DNA of 50,350 nt. Origin: Symbiodinium natans (Eukaryota > Sar > Dinophyceae > Suessiales > Symbiodiniaceae). Position 1 is the stretch's first letter. Every line of letters begins with the position of its first letter. The stretch covers positions 180,542-230,891 of the forward strand of contig CAJNDS010000100.1 of NCBI GenBank assembly GCA_905221605.1, written 5' to 3'. Of this stretch, positions 1 through 9,600 are shown one piece after another. A program made the position numbers and the translations under genes. Under the pieces are notes generated by a model. That model had not been told where the DNA came from. It did no database searches and worked only from the letters and a program-made list of their open reading frames with translations.

Positions 1-580
1 CAACGAAGGTGCGACAATCATACACCATGTGGGAACAGGAAAACTCACATACTCAGAGTTCGGAGCACTTTGCATTGAGACAGAATTAAACGGCTTAGGA
101 TTGCCATTGCCCCTACTAAAGGCCCAAAACCCTAAACCCTGTAAACCCTGAACTCAAACTCTGGCGTGGCCTTTGGCCGGTCCTTGCAGGTGCATGCCTT
201 GGACAGCAGGTCTTGCACTCAACTCGTAGCGGGCTCCAGAGTTTGGACCCTCGTTGGGTTTTGACCGTGCAGGGTTTGAGGGGTGTGTGTGTATAGGCTT
301 TTTGTTTACAGAAAGTACAGAGACTACAGGGTTTTCTTATGGGGAGATGGGGATTGACAAGTTCTCTATACTAGTCACTGTCGAGTCGATTTGCCTCTGT
401 TCTCAAGGATCGCTCAGGCAACTGCGGTACCTCCTCTCGTGTGCTTCTGGGCATGTACCTAGATCTATTGACGTGTCTCTTCACTGCTGTGAACCTCATG
501 ATCGACACGTCGGTCCCCCCAAAAAGTGTTCTTTACAAGCAACGTAACCAAACTTTGAACCTTTCAAACCCTGCCAAGGC

Positions 581-638
581 TCAGCCAAAAACGAACTCGT
601 CCAGAGTGACGGAGCCGCTATTGTCCGTGTCGATGACC
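581..638 (-). CDS. Channel exon: second EF-hand and apparent stop (locus A)
   Basis: After a CTGAG acceptor the frame reads RVIDTDNSGSVTLDEFVFG and then TGA. DTDNSGSVTLDEF is a canonical 12-residue EF-hand loop. The TGA may be the true stop. Alternatively a GT donor right after DEF (GTTTTT) could lead to a further exon. Confidence 0.75.
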
Positions 639-3600
639 CTCAGATGCAGATGTTGGGTAAACAGGCTTGTTTGTCGCCCTCAAGCCTTGATGATGCCTAA
701 GTCCTGACCGCCCAGTCAATAACCAGACATATTCAAAACGCAATCATGACCCCCCACGGCCTGTCAATGAACTGAACCCCTTTTTGGGGCGGGTTGAAAA
801 ATCCGAGCCCACCTGAAGCTTGCCTTAGTCTGAGCCTGTCAAATAATTCCTTAAAGCTTCGTCTGAGCCCCGGAAAGCCTGAAGTTCAGAGTGCGGTTCG
901 TGGTTTAAGGGTGGGACTGCAAGCTCAGATGTTGCGCTTAGCACTAAACAACACATCAATCCGAACCCTCCCCAACTGGATATCTGGCGGTGCCTTCTAC
1001 TGATGAACTGCTTCCCCATAACTTCCGCTGAAATGGGCCATCAGAAAATGAAAGCCTGTTGGCAACAACTTCGTGTTCCGCTGTTTCCCTCCCTAGCTTA
1101 CATGACTTTTCTGTTTTGGCAAAGCCGTTTGCGCATCCTATCTAGAGCAGTCCAATGACCGAAACATCTGCAATATTTCCTACTGTCCTACCAACAAATG
1201 TTTCTTTCCTACTGTCCCTTCATATCAACATCCATGAGAGACCACTTGGCCCTACGTTCCTTCGGGGTCTTTTGGCCTACGCTCGCTAACATGCCCCGGC
1301 CGTCAGAAATTGTAACCGAAGACCATCCTCAATGTTGAGACCATGTGGCCTGAACAGCGTCCAAACGTCTTGAGTCGAAATGTCCATTGACGTCATGAAG
1401 CTGGCCATATCGTCCTTGGCGAGACAGTCCCAATGCAAGACCAAAATGCGTGCAATGCTCAGAGCATGGTTTGGTCAGGAGATACCAACATCCGAATATT
1501 CTGAAGCACTTCGGATGACAAGGCATTTCCCAGACGTCCGATGTGCGCTTATCATGGTCTTGGCTTCGGACTTCGGTTGTGGGGACGCAGCTTACTAAGA
1601 ATTTTGAGTGGGGTCTCACTGTCGCCGCCCTCTCGCACTCTATCTTTCTGTATTTCTTTTGGGCCGAAGCGCAGGGCACAAAAGGCGCCCTCGGAGTGAG
1701 GTGCTGTCATAGGCTCTCTCACTTGTTTCACCTCTAGCTCTCGATCTCTATGTCTCTCTTGATGTCCTTTTATGTCAGTGAGCCCGGGACCCAACAAGAG
1801 ATCGCACTCGCTTACAAGCACGGAGCAATCTCGCATGTCACATGCCGCAAAGCCCTGCACTCAAAAGCCAACTCCTTCCTTGCCAAAGGAGCCGTCTGCA
1901 TCGCGTCCTCGCCACGGAGACGTTTACAACCGGCTTCATACAGTAATGGCAGCATTTTTAGCATGGCCTTCGGGGTTCTGGGCTACGGGAAACTGGATCT
2001 CAGCAAAAGGAGCCAACCGAGTGGTGAGTGTGGTCGTCTCTCGTCTTTCTTGAGGCATTCGTGCCGGGGCATGTTCTTAGCAGTGGCAGACTTATGTCTG
2101 CCGGCCTGTGCCGCGCAATCCTGAGGAGGCATCGGAAGCTAAACTGGATCGTCTATGCTCCGAGGATGCAAGTCCTTGAGTTCCGGCAGGGTCAACACGC
2201 TTGTTCCATCGCTGTCGATCTCCTGCAAGGAAGCGGATTGTTTGCCCCGGGGTTTGGAGGAAAGCAACGCAACCCTGGTTTCGAGTGTGTCCACAGGCCC
2301 TTGGATGGCTCTTGATGCGGCCGGGACTGTGAGCTAGGGCTGTCGGAGCTTCAAGGAACAACGTATGGGGCGACCATCAATGTCACGATCTCCAAAAGCC
2401 ATACAGGGCCAGGAGAAATGATCCAGGATTTTTCGCCTTCACACCCTGCAAACCTGCAGAAGTCCAACAAACTGTCACATGCTCCGGGAATAAACGCGAT
2501 CAATGAGTCGATGCACACATCTTCTTATAAGGGCCTACCGGCCCAGGGGAGCTTGCCATGACTTGCTTCATACCCCCGGCCACCTAGAACACGGGGCATG
2601 CCCAGGCCCCACCTGCACGCCGAATTTCATGAGGCCTATACGCCATGTAGAAATGGTCTGAGGGTAGGGCCCTGAAGATGTCCCGCAGCGACTCCACCTG
2701 GGCCTCGTGCTTGCCTTGGTACCCATGAAAAAGCCAGGCTTTGGCTACTCGATTTTGCCTGGCATGCCGCTGACCAGGATATTACAGGTCCGGTGTAAGG
2801 GACTGTATTTAGTGACGAAGTCTGAAGTAGCGGTCGGACACACCTGCAACCCGCTCCTGATATGTGAAACCGCGTGTAAACATCGACCGCCGCCACAACA
2901 AACAAATGCGGTTTCGCGGCGCATCTGCTGCAAGATCGCCATGTCCTGTCTCAGCCCGATCTTTGGGGGATTCGGCGCCACAAAAGCAGAGGAGTCAACA
3001 CGCCATCCGCACCAGGCTGCCAGGATTCATCTCTTTCTATGCCGATCTGTCCTTCAACCCGACCCAAACAGAACCCGGAGCCTTGCAGATGCGACTTCCG
3101 GGCCAGAGGGACGTTCTGTCAAATGTGTGCCCCTCTGACTTCTCGTGGTGTCTGTTTGCACATTGCGTTTCTGCATAGCTGTGGGGCCGGTGTTCCTGTC
3201 CATAGTTTGCAATCGTTTTCAAAGCAGCTTCAACTTTGCAATCCATTAGGCCATTCCACTCGGAAGTCTTGACGGACATGCTCCTAAATGCAACAACTGA
3301 GTACTCCGCTCTCTCTCTCTCTCTTTATCTCAGAGTCCCCTCTCACCACAAGAACGAGAGGGCATGCATCCAAAAAGCCCCACGGTGCCTTGTCAGCCCG
3401 AGCGCTCTCAATTGCCATGTTGCAGAAGACGCCTTTCCAAAGTACGTGCATTTGTCCCCACGGACCGGGGGATCAAGGCAGGCTTCATAGACTCTGAAAC
3501 GACGGAATCATGGTCTTCGCCCCTTGCTCAACACCTTGCCCAGCACTCCCAAAAACGGCAAGCCCATCATCCATCCCAAACAGGTGTGAAGACTGAACGC

Positions 3601-6600
3601 AAAGCATTCGGCATTCGGCCTGTCACCACATTCAAGATCGCGAAGACGGTCAAAACTACGTACAGCAGGAATGCAATTGAAGCGATAAGCGAGATTTCTC
3701 CTTGGTTCTGCAGCCATGTGGAGATTCATCGAAGCGCATACCGCTGCATACCCAAACATAAATCACCAATCAACCTTGCTGAAAACCAAGAACCATGTTG
3801 CCGCGTAGAGTTGTTGCCGTGCCAAAAACACTCGTGAAATGGCTCAGACATAGCTGCCGCACGACCAAACTACTTCACTGGAAACTGCCGAGATGCTCAA
3901 CGGCGTCAGGGCATCAACCCAACTGATCCCTGCACGGGAAAGGACTCTTAAAGCACCGACAGGTACGAGCGTGCGTAGTTTCATAGCCCAATCACCCTGT
4001 AGATAGGGGCACAGAAGGTAGCCCAACATGTCAAGAAGATAGCCCCGAACCGAAATCCCGAGGGCACACAAGGCCCAAAACATGCGACAATCATAACAAA
4101 ACTCTCTAGCTCTTGGGGATAGCATCTTGAGACTAGGATGGAACTATGAAAAAAGCGCATGTTTTGTGGAGTCTTCCCGCAGGGCACAGCGATAAAACAG
4201 AACTGCCATTTGAAACGTAACCTCAAGACATCGGCTTTGGATGGGGGGTCTGTATTGTTATCGGAACGATACCTGAACGATACCACGAACGATACCTCGG
4301 ACCTGTCTTCGCAAGACCAAAGCCAACGTGTACTGGAACCTGAAAGTGCGACATGGCTGTGGGTCTGAGTAGGGGTATTTGGCCGTGTCGCCGTGTCCCA
4401 CACGAAAGTGGGCTGCGTCGCTAGCCAGGTTAGGCTCTTCGGAACCGAAGTTCCGGAAAACATTAACTATGCACAGAAAAGGAAAAACTCTCGAGGTGTC
4501 CTTGGCCTGCTTAACACGGCCGAACTATGTGCAGGGAACACCGAGAGAAAGCATTGAGGGCTTAACCAGTTCCGCGAGAAGCTCGGCGGCCTACGGCTAC
4601 TCACTGGTTTGGCTCTATACAAAGCCCTAGGCAAATGTTCTGCAGGTTGAACTGCCTGGTCTGTACTGCCTACCCTATAAGCCCTGCCTGTACAGGGGAG
4701 AAACTCACCCACATTCGGCTCACTCAGAAAAGGCAGAAGGTCCGGAACCGACACATGGGCAATGCCTGTACAAACTGCAAACAAGTGGATTGGCAAAAGT
4801 CGCCAACCTCCGGAACAGGCCTAAGCTTTCTCGCACTTACTAACCTAGGCCCCAGAAACTCATGCCGCAGCAGCACTGAGCTCCTGTTTGCCCCGTACGC
4901 TGACCTGGTTTTCTCGCACTTACTCTCCAGGGAGGAAGAACCAACTTTCTCGCTCTTACTCACTGATTCAACCTCAGCGGCTCCAGAGGAACCCACACCA
5001 CTTGCACGCAGGGAGGGCTTGGTTGATTTGGGCATCTCAGCTGGGCAGGCTTTCGGGCACCGAGCCACAGCCTTTAACCTCCGCAATCTGGTGCCTCAGG
5101 CTGTCCGTCAGCCTAGGTTTTGGTCCCTAACAAACAACGCCTGCCGCTAGGCTCCTCCTGGCTGGGCTTGCACCACCAGGAGAAAACAACACACCCTGCA
5201 GGGACAGCAAAGGAAATACTCAAAGGCCAAACACGGGTAACCCCAAACTGATGCAGGGCATCATGCCCTCGGCCTCAACCTGCCGGTGTACTTGGATCCT
5301 CGTCCGTTCCTCAACATCTCAGCGCGCAACCCTCCCCTCATCAACCAGTGAGGATCTACAGGGACCGGTACTGACGTTTTCCGTGCGTGCGCTGCGTTTG
5401 CGAGAACCCCGTGTTGGGCCTGAAAGTACCCGCAAGCACCTGAGCCCGAAAACCCGGTCCAGCGGTCTGCTTGACAGACCGAGCAAGGGTGCCGAACCGG
5501 TGTCAGGCTGAACACAGGCCGCATCATGGCGGCCAGTCCTGCCGGGTGTCCAACGGAACAACTGCGAACCTATTCCGTTGGATGGAAAAGGGGGTGCCGG
5601 GACTGGGCACTGAACTGCTTTCGCTCTAACCTGCTTCCTTATGCAATCATTGCAAGCAGTTTCGCTTTGATTTGTACATCCTTGCTTGAAAAGGAGAGTC
5701 TCCTCTATGACATTGGATTCCGGAGGGGAGAGTCTCACCCTTGATTCTGGCAGGGCATAGCTCCTGCAATTTGAGTGGGTTGGGGCCGTATTAGGTCAGA
5801 CCTCCCAGGGGATGTCTTCCAAGTCTTCAAAGCCACACTCAAGCCATTCACTGCTGCATGCTTCTTCTGGGGAGTCTAGATCCTGAGAACACCCTTCCTC
5901 AAGGAAGGTCCAGCCATGTGCGCTGGCTGCAGAAGACAGCGGCGCCAGCGAAGATTCTACGGGCTCCGTACCTTGGTGACCTAACTGACGCAAGTCAGCC
6001 AGGGAGGCATCGTCCAGAAACACCTGTCTCCTGACTGCTTGATCGAAGCTCGGCCAGCTCCACGTGCACTCCAGGAAGTTTTCAAGACAAAGGGCACATT
6101 GGAGCTCGATGCGTCTTCCATCCTCTCCATACAAGATCGCTGGTTGCCTTTCCCCAGGACCAGGCACGAAGTTGAGGTTATGGGTTGGAATGTTACCACA
6201 GCCAGTGCAATTGAAGTTCAAAAGGCGAAGCCACTGCACGGGCGGGTCGCCTCCCGTTCCCCCGTGGAGCTCTGCTGGGTCTTCCATGCATCTCCATTGC
6301 CCACAAGGTCCGGCTCGGACTGTTTTGCCGGATTTGCTGGTGCGAACAAAATACACGCTGCTGTCCTCGGAGAGGAGCAGCCACTCTTTCCGGCCCTTGT
6401 GATGCCAGCGAAAGCAGAGTGCTTGGTGGAAAGTCCTGCTTTGGCTGGGACCACAATTGGCTCTATGGGCCCAAGTTCGCTCTACACTTGCCAGGTTGCT
6501 CGAGCTTCTTACCTGGTCTTCCAAAGCTGGAGAAACTCCACAGCCGGCTGTAAGAGGACTCGCATAAGGGAAGAGTTCCCCAAGCCGGGCTGCTTCGCCC

Positions 6601-9600
6601 TCCAGTCGGGCCGTGCCTTCCTTCTGGCTCTCTGCATCGCAAGTTGGGTGAGAAGACTCCAACCCGTCACTTGTTGGCAGTGAGGGTCTCGACTGCACAG
6701 GTGCTCTGGACATGGCTCAAATGAAGGCTGTGAAAAAGCAGGCCTGGTACCCAAAACAGTTAGGGGACTCGAGGCTGGTTCACACAGCTACCGCTCTGCT
6801 ACCTGTGCACCCCACCGGGGTTGAGCCGAGACCTTGAGCCATTTTTGTCGCCGTGTCCCCACCCCCTCTGCTACATACGTTCGACGTTCCCTGTTGTGTC
6901 ATAAATCCTATGTCCCAAAAAGACGCCCAGGACTTCTGACTTACTACCCTGAACCCTGATTGCAGCGAGCGATGACGCCCTAGCATGCGCGTTTCAAACT
7001 TCAGAGTTGACCAACACACCAGCAGACATATACATAAGTACATATCTTCATCCGTACACATCGGCACCCATATCGCAGGTGCACCTTGGCGTTTCAATGT
7101 GCGCTTCGCTGTCTCCACAGGGCATACAGTGATTGGGTTATTTTCTGGGCTTGCGGGCTAACAAACCACATCGACCCAATACGACCGAAAAGTACGAAGT
7201 CATTGTTTGCTGAGTTGTGGCTAAGTTTCCCGCAAAGCATTCGAAAAACCCAACGAACCCTCACGTGCCCTCTTGGGCCTCCAGTGATGGAGAGGAAGAG
7301 CGTCAGCATGGATTCCTTTACGGAGCTCCTCGGTACAGAGGCTGGCAAGGCAGGAGTTCCCGGCCCCGGTCCAATGCATGAAGATTCCACTTATGAAGCA
7401 TATACAAACTTGTAGATCTTAAGCAGTTACCCCTGCAGTGGCCAGACTCGACACAGCAAGAAGGGAGCTCCATGCAACAGCGTCCGGCGATCAGGCCTTT
7501 CTATTCCTGCCCAAACCTTTCAAGCTTGCGTCACATGGCCTTGACAGCCCAAGTGGCCAGAACTGGACCAGCGATGGCTCGCAAGCCATGGAGAGGTCCG
7601 CTTGCTGTCGGCAATGGTCAGATACTGTCTGAGCGATCAACCTGGGTGTTACGTCATCCCCCTGTTCTTCTGCCATGATTTGCGATACTGCTTCTATGTC
7701 ACTGCCTTCGTCGAAAGCTATCGCAGCGCTCATCTTTCACAATTCTTACCATTCACAATACTTCCATATAGTTTTGGTCGTTGACTCTGCAAGTGCTGGC
7801 ATTTGTAACTTATTACAGCCTTACTGGCACATGAGCTTTCAACTTTCACTTGTGGAGGAGAGAGGGGCGGGAACGAAAGCTAGTTGAAAATTCGATCGAG
7901 GCATGTTCTGCACCTGGCTGAAAGCCAGTGACATCCACGCCAGGTATCACCAGGTGGGGTTTAGGCCGCATGTTGACCACCTGCTTCTGCACCCCCCCCC
8001 CCCCCCCCCCCCGCCACACCCCTGTAGTTCAACCTAACGAATCGTAAGATACTCGCTAGCTTTGGGGGGGGGGGGGGGGCTAGCTTTCGTGATTGAGAAT
8101 TGAACAACGTGAGTAAGGATGGACGACTTGCCAGATGCCTTTTGGATGAGCCCTTTCGTTCCACAGGGTGGTTTGAGAAGAAGACATGCGTACTTCCGTC
8201 TTCAACGATGCCAACGATGCCGGAGATGCAGCCAAACAACACTCCGAAGCAGAAGAAGATCATCAGCAACAGCCTCGGCGACAGGGAGACGGTCTGCAAC
8301 CCCTTCTTATTCGGGCGCCCATGCCTGAAAACAGAGCGAGCTTCTAGGCCTGGAGAAGCTCCCACGGAATCTAGGCCTAGGGTTTAATTTAGGGCCTCTC
8401 TCTCTATATATAGATAGATGGACATGTGTATATACACATACATAAATGCACGGCTATAGTTGTACATGTAGAACATTTTAATACGATGAATATCTTATAC
8501 CAGAAACGAATCACCGAAGCTTCAACTCTTCAATCGCTAGCGGAGCTGGTTCGGTCGAAGGGCACCATCGTCCAAAGCACCGAGCTCATAGTGCTCACCT
8601 GGTCGTAGGCTTCTCAAAGGGTTTGGGATTGCAGGCTTTCAAGGGCTTGGGGCTTAGGGTTTGGGATGTTAGGGCTTCGGGCTTAGGTTTAGGGTTAACG
8701 CTTCTGGTCTCATATGCTTGGGCCTTGCGCTTCTCCGTGAGGGCTTCGGAGGTTTAATCAGGCACCTAGGACACCACTTGAGACCTTGCCCCGACGGTGT
8801 AAAGAAAGGCACTGCTTGAGAACGATGGCGCTGGTCAGGGCGGAAATCAGCTTGTAAGGTGATAAACACCGGTTGGCTGTAGCAGCACTCCAACTGGCTT
8901 CTACAACTGCCGCCTAAACCGCCAAACAAACACCTGCTGGCGCCTCAAGGACTTCTTACACCCCTTTATCTCCTACAGCAGGGAAAGTCTTCAAAGTCTG
9001 AGCCCCGAAGCCCAATGCATTCCATTCAACCTTGAATCTTCAGATTCGATGTCTCAGATTTCTATTTCCGGCGTGCCCAGGCACGATCGAGAACACAATG
9101 GTGCGCAAGCTGGACATGTAGCCTGGAATCTGACCGCGCACCAAGACAAAAGCACTTTCTGCAGGATATGCTTGCCTCAAGTTCCGATACTTGCGTCTTG
9201 GCAAACACTTGTGACCGCTGACGTCACGCTACCACATCTCGCTGCACACTAACCCTGGCTTGCCAAGCAGCGGAGCAAGCGAACGACACCTGACAGCACT
9301 AGATGAGGACTTGAGCCTCAACAACTCTGGATGACCCGAAGCTACGAGAGGGAGCCCTTGAGACCCTGTGCCAAAGCTACGAGAGGAAGCCCTGAAGACC
9401 TTGTGGGATCTTGTGGGCCTTGTAGGCGTCATGGAAAATACCTGAAACTGCGGGGCCCCTCCATACACCAAGACACCAAGTAGGATGATCTTTGAGGAGC
9501 AGGCTTAGAAGTGCAGAAACTGTTCCTTCACCCCTCAATGTGCTCTTATAAGGCGGGTGGTCTCATCGCGCCATGCATGGCCCTGCGAAAAAATCGGAGG

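Noticed and set aside
6825-6850. Spliced-leader remnant upstream of the 305-codon ORF
   Set aside because: On the minus strand it reads ATGGCTCAAGG, sharing only the GGCTCAAG end of the dinoflagellate spliced leader. The rest does not match, so chance is likely.
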